Positions 18,024-25,950 of a stretch of DNA of 64,000 bases are shown in pieces. Source of the stretch: Salipiger abyssi (lineage in GTDB: Bacteria > Pseudomonadota > Alphaproteobacteria > Rhodobacterales > Rhodobacteraceae); NCBI RefSeq assembly GCF_017311415.1, contig NZ_JAEKIS010000008.1, forward strand, positions 156,632 to 220,631, given 5' to 3'. The position numbers and the translations under genes were made by a program. Numbering within the stretch: the stretch's first letter is position 1; every line of letters begins with the position of its first letter. The notes under the pieces were generated by a model that was given only the letters and a program-made list of their open reading frames with translations, was not told the DNA's origin and did not search any database.

Positions 18024-19207
18024 CGTGGAAACTCCTGGTGTTGTGCCTTGCATTGGTGCCGCAGCGCGACGGTCTGACCCGAGGCGGCGGATGTCAGGAT
18101 GGCGTGGCAAACCTCAAGGCTCGCCCGCCCCCATTCGCCGGACTGGACCGGCGAGGTATTTTCGCGCACCGCACCGACCAGCGCGTCGAGCACCGTCTTG
18201 CGCGGCGCGGGGCCGAAAGGTGCCTCGATAAAGCTGCGCTCGGTATCGCCGTAGACCTCGATCCCGTCGGGGGTGAGGCGCAGGTCGGCGCGGTCGCACA
18301 TGGCGATCACCGGGCCGAAATGTTCGTTATGCTCGGCCTCGATGGTCTTGCCGCTGCCAAAGGTGCGGGTGGTCTTGAGCCGCGCCTCGTCCTCGGGGCT
18401 AAGATCGGCCAGCGCGCGCCGCGCGCCGCCATAGGCGTCGGGGTTCTTGACCTGGCCGAGCTCGCCGACATTGTTCATCCAGATATCGCTGTCGAAATGC
18501 GCGTAGCCGGAATAGGTCAGGTTGGCGATGCAACCGGTCTCGAAGGTCATGAGCGCGGTAAAGGCGCCCTCGGTGGGCCGCTTCGGATCCCAGGCGCCGG
18601 TCATGGCGATAATCTTGTCGGCCATGCCCCCCGCGAGCCGCCGCACCACGTCGATCTGGTGGATCGCCTGACTAAAGAGGACGCCGCCGCCCTCTTCGGT
18701 GCGCAGCTCTTCGGGGCGCCGGGGGCGATAGAGGAAGTCGGTGTAGTTCAGCGCCTGGATCATCCGCAGCGCGCCGAACTCGCCGCTGGCGATGCGGCGG
18801 GCGGCGATATCGATCGGCAGATCGAAGCTGTGGCTCGGCCCGACGATCAAATGAACCCCTGCCTCGCGCACGGCATTCACCATGATATCGGCATCTTCCA
18901 TCGAGATCGCCAGCGGCTTTTCGACGAGGATATGTTTGCCGGCCTTCGCGGCGGCCAGAACATGGTCCACATGCATCTGGTGCGGCGTGGCGATATACAC
19001 GGCCTCGACCGACGGATCGGCACAAAGCGCCTCGACGGACTCGTAACCGGTGCCGCCGTAGTCGCGCTCGAACGCGGCACGGCTTTCGGCGCGGGGCGCC
19101 GCGGCGGCGACCAGCTTCACGCGCGGGTCGGCGTCGAAGGTCGGCACCATGAGCATGAACGCACGTCCCAGCCCCACGACACCGAGGCGGACGGGATCAG
19201 AGGTCAA
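18020..19207 (-). CDS. pht4: Gfo/Idh/MocA oxidoreductase, probable phthalate 4,5-cis-dihydrodiol dehydrogenase
   Basis: 395 residues. The N-terminal Rossmann motif is RLGVVGLGRAF; EKPLAISMEDA carries the Gfo/Idh EKP lysine; the C-terminal alpha/beta domain follows. The start is TTG at 19207, overlapping pht2 by 11 nt, with a strong GGGGAGG 7 nt upstream; no later start keeps the Rossmann strand intact. Family knowledge: Pht4 of Pseudomonas is a Gfo/Idh enzyme oxidising the cis-4,5-dihydrodiol of phthalate with NAD+. The family is broad, so the specific role comes mainly from the pht2-pht4-pht5 context. Confidence 0.8.
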   Translation of the reverse strand: MTSDPVRLGVVGLGRAFMLMVPTFDADPRVKLVAAAAPRAESRAAFERDYGGTGYESVEALCADPSVEAVYIATPHQMHVDHVLAAAKAGKHILVEKPLAISMEDADIMVNAVREAGVHLIVGPSHSFDLPIDIAARRIASGEFGALRMIQALNYTDFLYRPRRPEELRTEEGGGVLFSQAIHQIDVVRRLAGGMADKIIAMTGAWDPKRPTEGAFTALMTFETGCIANLTYSGYAHFDSDIWMNNVGELGQVKNPDAYGGARRALADLSPEDEARLKTTRTFGSGKTIEAEHNEHFGPVIAMCDRADLRLTPDGIEVYGDTERSFIEAPFGPAPRKTVLDALVGAVRENTSPVQSGEWGRASLEVCHAILTSAASGQTVALRHQCKAQHQEFPR

Positions 19208-20135
19208 GAACCAACCTCCCCGATTTGGCGCGCGACACGCAGATCATGATGTAATCTTCTTTTTCCTCGTCCATCAGCACCATGTCCCGATGATCGACGT
19301 CGCCGCTCAGCAGTCGGGTCTTGCAGGTGCCGCAGGTGCCGCTCTCGCAGGAGCTGACGGTTTGCAGCCCGGCATCGCGCAGCGTCTCCAGGATCGAGCG
19401 ATCGTCGGGCACGGTCAGGGTCTTGCCGGTCTTCTTCAGCTCGACCTCGAAGGGCTCGTCATCCTCGCGCACCACGTCGACGGGTTTGAAATCCTCGAAA
19501 TGGATGCGCCCCTCGGGCCAGTGGCCAGACACCGCCTTGATCTCTTCCATGAAGGGCTTGGGGCCGCAGCAGAACACATGCGTCGCGCGCGGCGTCAGGA
19601 AGTCGTCCCAGAAATCATAGGAGTTCTCGGGGTTGCCATCGTCGTGATGCACGATGATCCGACCATCGAAAGCCTCGTTCAGCTCTTCGAGATAGGCGGA
19701 GTCCTCGGCGCTGCGGCTGCAATAGATGATCCGCAGTTCCTTTCCCTTCTTCGCGAGCTGGCGCGCCATCGCGTAGATCGGCGTGATCCCGATGCCGCCA
19801 GCGATCAGCAGGTATTTCGAGACATCGGTCAGCGGGAAATCATTCTCGGGCACCTCGACCGTCAGCTCGTAACCTTCGGTCGCCTCTTCATGCATCGACA
19901 CCGAGCCGCCGCGCGATTCCGGCTCGCGCTTGACGGCGATGACATAGGTGTCGGGATCGCTGCCGTCATTGACGAGCGAATAGCGCCGCATCGCGCCCGA
20001 GGGCGTCTCGACGGTGATATGCGCACCGGCGTCGAAGCTGGGCAGATCGACGTCATCGACCGGTGCAAGGGTGAATTCCGTAATGCCTGGAGTCAAAGCG
20101 CGCCGCTTTTCGACACGCATCTTGAACTGCTCCAT
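19197..20135 (-). CDS. pht2: Phthalate dioxygenase reductase (FMN, NADH, C-terminal 2Fe-2S)
   Basis: 312 residues in the order FMN domain (AMRRYSLVNDG), NAD domain (GGIGITPIYAMA, CCGPKPFM) and C-terminal plant-type ferredoxin domain (CESGTCGTC, then a distal cysteine in MICVSRA). This order is that of the phthalate dioxygenase reductase/VanB family. It transfers electrons from NADH to the Rieske oxygenase Pht3. First gene of the pht2-pht4-pht5 operon, starting 32 nt from the -10 region of a promoter that contains a TTAG-N4-CTAA operator. Confidence 0.9.
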   Translation of the reverse strand: MEQFKMRVEKRRALTPGITEFTLAPVDDVDLPSFDAGAHITVETPSGAMRRYSLVNDGSDPDTYVIAVKREPESRGGSVSMHEEATEGYELTVEVPENDFPLTDVSKYLLIAGGIGITPIYAMARQLAKKGKELRIIYCSRSAEDSAYLEELNEAFDGRIIVHHDDGNPENSYDFWDDFLTPRATHVFCCGPKPFMEEIKAVSGHWPEGRIHFEDFKPVDVVREDDEPFEVELKKTGKTLTVPDDRSILETLRDAGLQTVSSCESGTCGTCKTRLLSGDVDHRDMVLMDEEKEDYIMICVSRAKSGRLVLDL

Positions 20136-20166
20136 AAGGTCCTCCCAGTCTGTTCGCGGCTGCTAT

Positions 20167-20195
20167 AAGTTAGATAGCTAAGTTAATACTGTCAA
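20167..20195 (-). promoter_or_regulatory. pht2 operon promoter with TTAG-N4-CTAA operator (site A)
   Basis: Minus strand: -35 TTGACA (20195-20190), 17-nt spacer, -10 TAACTT (20172-20167). The perfect half-site pair TTAGATAGCTAA covers 20170-20181, overlapping the -10 and spacer, where a repressor would block polymerase. The same operator form appears at pht3 and elsewhere in the window. Confidence 0.72.
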
Positions 20196-20264
20196 CGATC
20201 CCCGGGGGTTCAAGACGCGGAAAACAGATATTTTTTATCTATCTATCCGAGAGCCTTGCCGGAA

Positions 20265-21413
20265 TCAGCACAGTTCGACCCCGGCAAGATGCTGGCGACC
20301 CAGCTCCCGGGGCCGCTCGCAGCCGATCAGGATCATGGTGCGCTCCAACTCGTCGGCGAGAATCGCAAGCGCCCGGTCGACGCCGTCGCGCCCGCCGGCG
20401 GCCAACCCGTAAAGCGGCGCCCGCCCGAGCAACACGCCATGCGCACCGAGCGCCATCGCCTTGACCACATCGCTGCCGCGCCGGATGCCACCGTCGAGCA
20501 GCAGTGTGGCGCCATCGTCGAGCTGATCCGCGATCCGTTCCAACACCGAAACCGTCGCCGGCGCGCCATCGAGCTGCCGCCCGCCGTGGTTCGACACGAT
20601 AATCCCATCGGCACCGGCCTGACGCGCAAGCACCGCATCCTCGGGGCACATGATCCCTTTGATCAGGAGCGGCCCGGACCATTGTTTGCGGATGCGGCGC
20701 ACATCGTCCCAGGAGAACTGCGGGTTGCGCTGCGAGCGGGTGAAATCGGCAAGCTCGGCATTGCTGGCGCCCTTGCCGAGGAACCGCTCCAGATTCTCGA
20801 ACCGGGGCCGCTTGCCGCCGAGCCACACGGAGGCGAGCCAGCGCGGATGCAGCAGCCCGTCGAGCACCACCGGCGCGCTCATCCGGATCTCATGCGAGAA
20901 GCCGTGCCGCAGATCGCGCTCGCGCTTGCCGCCCACCAGCGAGTCGAGCGTGAGGATCAGCGCCGAATAGCCGGCGGCCTCGGCGCGCTCGATCAGCGCC
21001 TGCGAGAAATCGGGCTTGCCCCAGGGGTAGAGCTGAAACCAGCGCGGCGCGGCGACACGTTCGGCGATGGTCTCCATCGAGGTATTCGAGGCGGTGGAGA
21101 GCGTGAAACCGATCCCCGCCTCTGCGGCGGCACCGGCGATGTGCAGATCGCCATCGGGCCAGTAAATCCCATTGAGCCCGGTCGGCCCGATCAGGAAAGG
21201 CGCGGCATAGCGCTGGCCGAAAATCTCGGTCGAGAGATCGACGCGCCCGCCGCCGAGCAGCCGGGGCGTCAGGCGCAGATCGTCCAGCGCCTGACGGTTG
21301 GCGCGCAGCGTCGTCTCGTCCTCCGCTCCGCCATCGAGATAGTCGAACACGACCCGCGGCAGCCGGGCGCGGGCCAGGCGGCGGAGGTCGTCGATATTCA
21401 CGGCATGCTTCAT
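20265..21413 (-). CDS. FMN-dependent alpha-hydroxy acid dehydrogenase/oxidase (LldD/MdlB family)
   Basis: 382 residues. Seen: VFDYLDGGAEDE near the N-terminus; FMN-site FQLYPWG; substrate and catalytic motif IVSNHGGRQLDG with the catalytic histidine; and DGGIRRGSDVVKAMALGA for FMN phosphate. Family members oxidise L-lactate, mandelate or glycolate. It lies between pht3 and the pht2 operon on the same strand but is separated from pht3 by a strong terminator, so it needs its own promoter. No good ribosome site is seen before the ATG. Its link to phthalate catabolism is only positional. Confidence 0.86.
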   Translation of the reverse strand: MKHAVNIDDLRRLARARLPRVVFDYLDGGAEDETTLRANRQALDDLRLTPRLLGGGRVDLSTEIFGQRYAAPFLIGPTGLNGIYWPDGDLHIAGAAAEAGIGFTLSTASNTSMETIAERVAAPRWFQLYPWGKPDFSQALIERAEAAGYSALILTLDSLVGGKRERDLRHGFSHEIRMSAPVVLDGLLHPRWLASVWLGGKRPRFENLERFLGKGASNAELADFTRSQRNPQFSWDDVRRIRKQWSGPLLIKGIMCPEDAVLARQAGADGIIVSNHGGRQLDGAPATVSVLERIADQLDDGATLLLDGGIRRGSDVVKAMALGAHGVLLGRAPLYGLAAGGRDGVDRALAILADELERTMILIGCERPRELGRQHLAGVELC

Positions 21414-21462
21414 CTGTCGGTGGTCAACCCGTCACTGCCCCGCCCCCACCAATGCAGGGCGC

Positions 21463-21499
21463 AAAAAATCCGCCCGGGCCACGTGGGCGCCGGGCGGAT
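21463..21499 (-). terminator. Intrinsic terminator after pht3
   Basis: On the minus strand, arms ATCCGCCCGG and CCGGGCGGAT form a perfect 10-bp stem, followed directly by TTTTTT (21468-21463). It lies 21 nt past the pht3 stop and makes pht3 a single-gene transcript. Confidence 0.85.
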
Positions 21500-21520
21500 C
21501 CGGGAGCAAGCGAGAAAGGG

Positions 21521-22801
21521 TTATTCCGCGGCCTGAGTGGCGCCCGTGGGCTTCACCAGCGTGCGCCAGTCCACCTCTTTCGGATAGACACCCTCATGCG
21601 AGGCGATATTCGCCTGCGGCACGTCGGAATCTGTGCCGATCGCGGTGCCGCCCTCGGCGACTTTCTTGGCGGCATCGGCCATCAGGCGGCGGAACTCGAC
21701 GATGGCGAGGTCCGAGGCGCCCAGCGTGTCGGTGTGACGCTGCACGCGGCTGCCCATCGAGACCCACATCACGATATCCTCGTTCGGGATGCCGTCGACG
21801 CCGGTGAAGTGCCCTTCCTTCATGCGCTCGCGATCCTGCATGAAGTCGTTCTCCAAAGTCCGCACCGTGCGCCACTTGTGGTCGACATCGACGCCCGGCA
21901 CCGCATGGGCGAACTTGCGCCATTCCTCGGTCGAGGGCACGTTCGGGCCGCCGAAGGCGATGAAGTGAAACGCGGTCTCGTCGTCGTTGATCGGCACGAT
22001 GACGCTGGCCACCTTGTAGTTGTTGTTCGGCGGGATCAGCGAATAGTACGGCGCGACGAATTCGGTGATGCGCAGATAGTTATGAGTGGCCGAATTCTTG
22101 ATCGGCTTGCGGATCGCCGCGTAGTGGAACCCGTAGCTGGTGGTTTCCGTCTGCATGCGCGGCGACTTGTCGGTCGACGGGCGATACCAGGATTTATCGT
22201 CGGCGGAGGCGCCTTCGACACGCGCCGGCACCATGTTGGAGGAGTGCAGCGACGAGGAATGCGCGCTGTCGATCTGGCCCTCGTGGATCTGCGCCCAGTT
22301 GGCCGGCACGCGGATCTTGAGGATCGAGACCGGCGTGTCCTCTTCGGGGGCAAAGGCCGGCGCCTGGAATTCGGGCATTTCGTCCTTGTCGCCGAGCCAG
22401 GCCCAGACGAACCCGCCCCATTCGCGCACGGGGTAAGAGCGCGCCTTGACCTTGTCCATCAGCGGGCTGCCCTCAGGCTCCGACGACATCGCGACGACAT
22501 TGCCGTCCACGTCCATCTTCCAGCCGTGATAGAGGCAGCGCAGACCGCATTCCTCGTTGCGCCCGTAAACCAGCGACGCCTTACGGTGCGGGCAAAGCTC
22601 GTCGAGCATGCCGAGACGGCCCTTGGTGTCGCGGAAGGCGACATAGCTTTCGCCCAGCACTTCAACGCGCAGCGGCTTTCCATCGGGTTCGGCGACTTCT
22701 TCCATCAGGCAAACCGGGGTCCAGTGTTGACGCATCAGTTTCGCCATGGGCGCATCGCCGGTCACGCGGGTCAGCAGTTCGTTTTCTTCAGGCGTAAGCA
22801 T
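21521..22801 (-). CDS. pht3: Phthalate 4,5-dioxygenase, oxygenase subunit (Rieske non-heme iron)
   Basis: 426 residues. Rieske ligands: CPHRKAS (about residue 70) and CLYHGWK (about residue 89). Mononuclear iron site: the Asp-x2-His-x4-His pattern in GQIDSAHSSSLHS. The family is the single-component-oxygenase group served by a PDR-type reductase, which is encoded by pht2. Reaction: O2- and NADH-dependent cis-4,5-dihydroxylation of phthalate. The start ATG has GGAGGG just upstream. Alternative substrates (other aromatic carboxylates) are possible in this family, but pht2, pht4 and pht5 nearby favour phthalate. Confidence 0.86.
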   Translation of the reverse strand: MLTPEENELLTRVTGDAPMAKLMRQHWTPVCLMEEVAEPDGKPLRVEVLGESYVAFRDTKGRLGMLDELCPHRKASLVYGRNEECGLRCLYHGWKMDVDGNVVAMSSEPEGSPLMDKVKARSYPVREWGGFVWAWLGDKDEMPEFQAPAFAPEEDTPVSILKIRVPANWAQIHEGQIDSAHSSSLHSSNMVPARVEGASADDKSWYRPSTDKSPRMQTETTSYGFHYAAIRKPIKNSATHNYLRITEFVAPYYSLIPPNNNYKVASVIVPINDDETAFHFIAFGGPNVPSTEEWRKFAHAVPGVDVDHKWRTVRTLENDFMQDRERMKEGHFTGVDGIPNEDIVMWVSMGSRVQRHTDTLGASDLAIVEFRRLMADAAKKVAEGGTAIGTDSDVPQANIASHEGVYPKEVDWRTLVKPTGATQAAE

Positions 22802-22856
22802 TAAGGCCTCCCTCCAGCAATCAACCGAGCCGACAGTTATGCCGGCTGTTTTCTTG

Positions 22857-22885
22857 TTCTTAGCTATCTAAGTAATGTCTGTCAA
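22857..22885 (-). promoter_or_regulatory. pht3 promoter with TTAG-N4-CTAA operator (site B)
   Basis: Minus strand: -35 TTGACA (22885-22880), 17-nt spacer, -10 TAAGAA (22862-22857). The perfect TTAGCTATCTAA lies at 22860-22871, with its centre at the same distance from the -35 box as in site A, so both phthalate transcripts should be repressed in the same way. Confidence 0.74.
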
Positions 22886-22956
22886 GAGCGCTTGCCCGGC
22901 GATTGACCCTGCCTGTGCGCGGTGCCGCGGAAGTCATCTCTGGAAAAGATACAAAG

Positions 22957-22995
22957 TTGACATACGAAAACCCGCCATTAAACATAGATCTCTAA
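22957..22995 (+). promoter_or_regulatory. TAXI-TRAP permease promoter with operator (site C)
   Basis: TTGACA at 22957-22962 and TAAACA at 22979-22984 (16-nt spacer), followed by ATAGATCTCTAA at 22984-22995, one base from the TTAG-N4-CTAA form. The operator begins at the -10 box and covers the likely start of transcription. The leader to the first ATG is about 120 nt. Confidence 0.62.
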
Positions 22996-23112
22996 GAATC
23001 TACATTTCCGGGGGAGGATTCCACGACTTCGCAAGGGTCGCATCCTCATCCGGTCAGGGGAAAGCGCAGCGCCGGACAGTCCGGCCCGCGCAGGAAAACA
23101 GGGAGGCAATAC

Positions 23113-23307
23113 ATGATATTAGAGACCGCCAGCTTACGATTCGCGAGCGTCTCCGACGTCACCTCATATAAGAGGTTCGAGGTGCGCAGCGCGGTACCGG
23201 CCCATAGCTGCGGCCGGCTCAACCTGTCGCGCCGGGGCGCGACCGACGGAACCATGCCGGAATGCGAATCACCCGCGATCCGCAACCGGAACACGGGACA
23301 GGCATAA
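23113..23307 (+). CDS. Possible small leader ORF coupled to the TRAP permease
   Basis: 64 codons with a strong AGGGAGG ribosome site 6 nt before the ATG. Its stop overlaps the permease ATG as TAATG, the arrangement expected for translational coupling, while the permease start has only a weak site of its own. The peptide (MILETASLRFASVSDVTSYK at the start) has no recognisable domain, signal peptide or membrane segment. It may be a real small protein or just a translated leader. Composition does not clearly mark it as coding. Confidence 0.4.
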   Translation: MILETASLRFASVSDVTSYKRFEVRSAVPAHSCGRLNLSRRGATDGTMPECESPAIRNRNTGQA

Positions 23308-25208
23308 TGATTCCCTCACTAACGGAAACCGGCCGCCGCCGAAGCCTCGGCCCCCGGATGCGCAAGGCCGTGGTGATCCTCGCCGCCGCCTTCGCCATCT
23401 GGGTGATATATGCAAACCTCTTCGTCATCTCCGACCCGCTGATCCTCGGGATCCTCTTTATCTCGGGGATCTTCACCATCCTCTTCCTCGCCGTCGGCGC
23501 GACGTCGCGGGCGCCTGACGAGATCCCGTTCTACGACTGGATTCTCTCGGCGCTGAGCCTCGCCTGCGGCATTTACTTCTTCATGAGCACCGATGCGATC
23601 GCGGATCGTATCAGCCTGCTCGATGCCTTCACGCCCGATCAGCTGTTCTTCGGCTCGGCGCTGCTGTTCCTCACGCTCGAAGCGACCCGCCGCACCACCG
23701 GCCTGGGTCTGACCGGCGTTGTGATGCTGTTCCTGATCTACAACCTCTTCGGTTACCTCCTGCCCCCGCCCTTCGGGCACCGGGTCAGCGAGTTCAGCTA
23801 TCTGCTCGACATCCTGGTCTTTACCACCGACGGGCTGTTCGGTGTGCCGATCCAGGTCGTGGCGAGCTACGTCTTCCTCTTCGTGATGTTCGGCACCTTC
23901 CTGTCGAAGGCCGGCGGCGGCGATTTCTTCTTCAATCTTGCCTCGCTGATCACCGGCCGCTCGCGCGGCGGACCGGCGAAGATCGCCGTCATTTCCTCTG
24001 GCCTCTACGGCACGATGTCGGGCAGTCCGACGTCGGACGTGGTGGCCACCGGCTCGATCACCATCCCGGTGATGAAGCGGCTGGGCTACAGCGCGCGCTT
24101 CGCCGGCGCCGTCGAGGTTGCCGCCTCCACCGGCGGCAGCGCGATGCCGCCAATCATGGGCTCTGCCGCCTTCATCATGGCCGAGTATTCGGGGATATCG
24201 TACAACGAGATCGTCCTGGCCGCATTGCTGCCGGCGCTCTTCTACTATGCCGGCGTCTTTGCGCAGGTGCATCTGCGTGCCGTGAGGCTCGATCTGCGCC
24301 CCTCCGAGGGCGAGATCCCGACCGTGGCCGAGACCTTCAAGACCGGCTGGGTGTTCCTGATCCCCATCGTGGGGATCATTGTCGCCCTGATGCTCGGCTA
24401 TTCGCCGACCTTCACCGCCGGTGTGGGCGTCGCGGCGACCATTGTGGCGTCGATGATCCTCAAGGAAACCCGGATGACGCCCTGGCAGATCGTCGAGGGG
24501 CTGGGCACTACGACGCTCCAGATCCTGCCCGTGGCCGGCGCCTGCGCCGCCGCCGGGCTGGTGATCGGCGGGCTCTCGATGACCGGCCTCGGTATGAAAT
24601 CGGCCAATGTGATTCTGGAACTGAGTAACGCGCAGCCGATCCTGACGCTGGTGATCTCCGCCGTGGTCACGATCATTCTCGGTCTCGGGATGCCGACGCC
24701 GAGTGCCTATATCCTCGCCGCCGTTCTGGTCGGGCCGGCGCTGGCAAAGCTCGGCTTCCCGACGCTGCCGAGCCAGATGTTCCTGCTCTACTATGCGATC
24801 CTCTCGGCTCTGACTCCGCCGATTGCCGTGGCCGCCATCGCCGCCTCGGCCATCGCCGACGAAGACCCTTTCAAGATCGCCTTCTCGGCGGTGCGGCTCG
24901 CGGTGGTGGGCTTCCTGCTGCCCTTCGCCTTCGTGTGGAACCCCGGCATCCTGTTGGCGCTGGATCCGCTGTCGAACACGCTTGCCGTGGTCGGCGCGGC
25001 CATGGCGACGGGGGCCATCGCGATTTCGGTCGAAGGCTCCATGGGGCGCAACCTGAGCACGCTTGAGAGGCTGCTGCTGACACTCGCGGCAGTGGGCGCG
25101 GTCTGCCCCTACCCGGTCATAGCGCTGGTCAGCATGCTGCTGATCGCCGCGCTGGTCGGGCGGCACCTGCTGCGGCTGCCAAAGGCGGCGGAAAAGAAAA
25201 GTGCCTAG
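23307..25208 (+). CDS. TRAP transporter fused permease (TAXI type, 4TM + 12TM)
   Basis: 633 residues; about four membrane segments in the first 150 residues (DctQ-like part) then a DctM-like part with around twelve. Seen: GLYGTMSGSPTSDVVATGS and STGGSAMPPIMGSAAFIMAEY, hallmarks of fused TRAP permeases that work with TAXI receptors, plus GLGMPTPSAYILAAVL. Sodium-driven uptake across the inner membrane is the family role. No receptor lies beside it; the only TAXI receptor in the window is at 41497-42486 and shares the same operator type. I chose the ATG coupled to the small upstream ORF; an ATG 45 nt earlier is possible. Substrate: phthalate or a related acid, inferred. Confidence 0.88.
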   Translation: MIPSLTETGRRRSLGPRMRKAVVILAAAFAIWVIYANLFVISDPLILGILFISGIFTILFLAVGATSRAPDEIPFYDWILSALSLACGIYFFMSTDAIADRISLLDAFTPDQLFFGSALLFLTLEATRRTTGLGLTGVVMLFLIYNLFGYLLPPPFGHRVSEFSYLLDILVFTTDGLFGVPIQVVASYVFLFVMFGTFLSKAGGGDFFFNLASLITGRSRGGPAKIAVISSGLYGTMSGSPTSDVVATGSITIPVMKRLGYSARFAGAVEVAASTGGSAMPPIMGSAAFIMAEYSGISYNEIVLAALLPALFYYAGVFAQVHLRAVRLDLRPSEGEIPTVAETFKTGWVFLIPIVGIIVALMLGYSPTFTAGVGVAATIVASMILKETRMTPWQIVEGLGTTTLQILPVAGACAAAGLVIGGLSMTGLGMKSANVILELSNAQPILTLVISAVVTIILGLGMPTPSAYILAAVLVGPALAKLGFPTLPSQMFLLYYAILSALTPPIAVAAIAASAIADEDPFKIAFSAVRLAVVGFLLPFAFVWNPGILLALDPLSNTLAVVGAAMATGAIAISVEGSMGRNLSTLERLLLTLAAVGAVCPYPVIALVSMLLIAALVGRHLLRLPKAAEKKSA

Positions 25209-25239
25209 ACGCGCTCATCCGCCCTTTTAGACAAACCCT

Positions 25240-25269
25240 CATGTGGCCATCCTGACCGGTGGCCACATG
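25240..25269. repeat. Perfect inverted repeat after the TRAP permease
   Basis: Arms CATGTGGCCA and TGGCCACATG, 10 bp each with a 10-nt loop, 32 nt past the permease stop. No T-run follows on either strand, so it may stabilise or process the mRNA end, or serve as an operator, rather than act as an intrinsic terminator. Confidence 0.5.
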
Positions 25270-25331
25270 GCCGTTCCGGGGGGCGTATTCGGCGTATCCC
25301 GTGAACCAGACGACAACAGGATTTTCCGCGG

Positions 25332-25886
25332 ATGCCAGACAGTTCGAATACCCTCGGCGAGGCCCCGGATACGGAGGCCCGCCGCGTTGCCCTTTCCCTA
25401 TCGGTCAGTGAAGCGCACGCCGCCCGCATCGCCGCGACGCTCACCGGTGCGATGGCCGAGCTCCGGCAGCAGCCCTGTGTCGAGACATTCGAGTTCAGCG
25501 AAAAGCCGGACGGCACGACGCGGCGGTTCCGCATTGCGCTCGGCGTCCGCGACATGGCCGAGAGCGATGCAAACCCGCTCGACGGGCTGGCCGCAGAGAT
25601 GGGCGCAGATCCGCATGTGACCGCCTCGACCGCACAATGCCGCGCCAAACCGGCAAACCCCGCACCGCCCGCGCAGAAGGTGCCGGCCTTCTGGAAACGC
25701 TGGACGGTGAGCATGATCGCCGTCTATCCGGCGCTGATCGGGCTGGTCTACGGGCTGAGCCCGGTGACGGCGAATATGCCGAAACCGATCTCGCTCTTCA
25801 TCGTCGCGCTGCTTCTGACGGGGCTGAACGCGCGCTATCTGGTGCCCTTCCTGAACCGGCATCTGCAAGGCTGGCTGTTCAAGTAG
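25332..25886 (+). CDS. Antibiotic-biosynthesis-monooxygenase-like membrane protein
   Basis: 184 residues. The N-terminal half resembles an ABM ferredoxin-like domain, and the C-terminal half has two membrane segments (WTVSMIAVYPALIGLVYGL and ISLFIVALLLTGLNARYLV) ending in LQGWLF. This architecture matches COG3224-type proteins, an ABM-like domain tethered to the inner membrane, of unknown biochemical role. It lies 123 nt after the TRAP permease and before a strong bidirectional terminator. Domain call is by pattern only. Confidence 0.6.
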   Translation: MPDSSNTLGEAPDTEARRVALSLSVSEAHAARIAATLTGAMAELRQQPCVETFEFSEKPDGTTRRFRIALGVRDMAESDANPLDGLAAEMGADPHVTASTAQCRAKPANPAPPAQKVPAFWKRWTVSMIAVYPALIGLVYGLSPVTANMPKPISLFIVALLLTGLNARYLVPFLNRHLQGWLFK

Positions 25887-25911
25887 GGCGTCCGATCAGG
25901 CGCGAATGTGA

Positions 25912-25950
25912 CAGGGGCCCGCGATGTCGTCGCGGGCCCCTGTTCTTTCG
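25912..25950. terminator. Strong terminator between convergent genes
   Basis: Perfect 14-bp stem, ACAGGGGCCCGCGA pairing with TCGCGGGCCCCTGT around a 5-nt loop, followed on the plus strand by TCTTTC. It separates the membrane ABM-like gene (+) from the D-hydroxyacid dehydrogenase gene (-) and may serve both. Confidence 0.8.

Noticed and set aside
20221..20260. Extra operator of the TTAG-N4-CTAA type between pht2 and the FMN oxidase
   Set aside because: The AT-rich TATCTATCTATC run lacks the TTAG/CTAA half-sites and lies downstream of the oxidase gene rather than in a promoter.
23319..25166. Minus-strand open frame opposite the TRAP permease
   Set aside because: Extremely rich in Arg, Gly, His and Glu, the reverse image of hydrophobic membrane codons; no family features.
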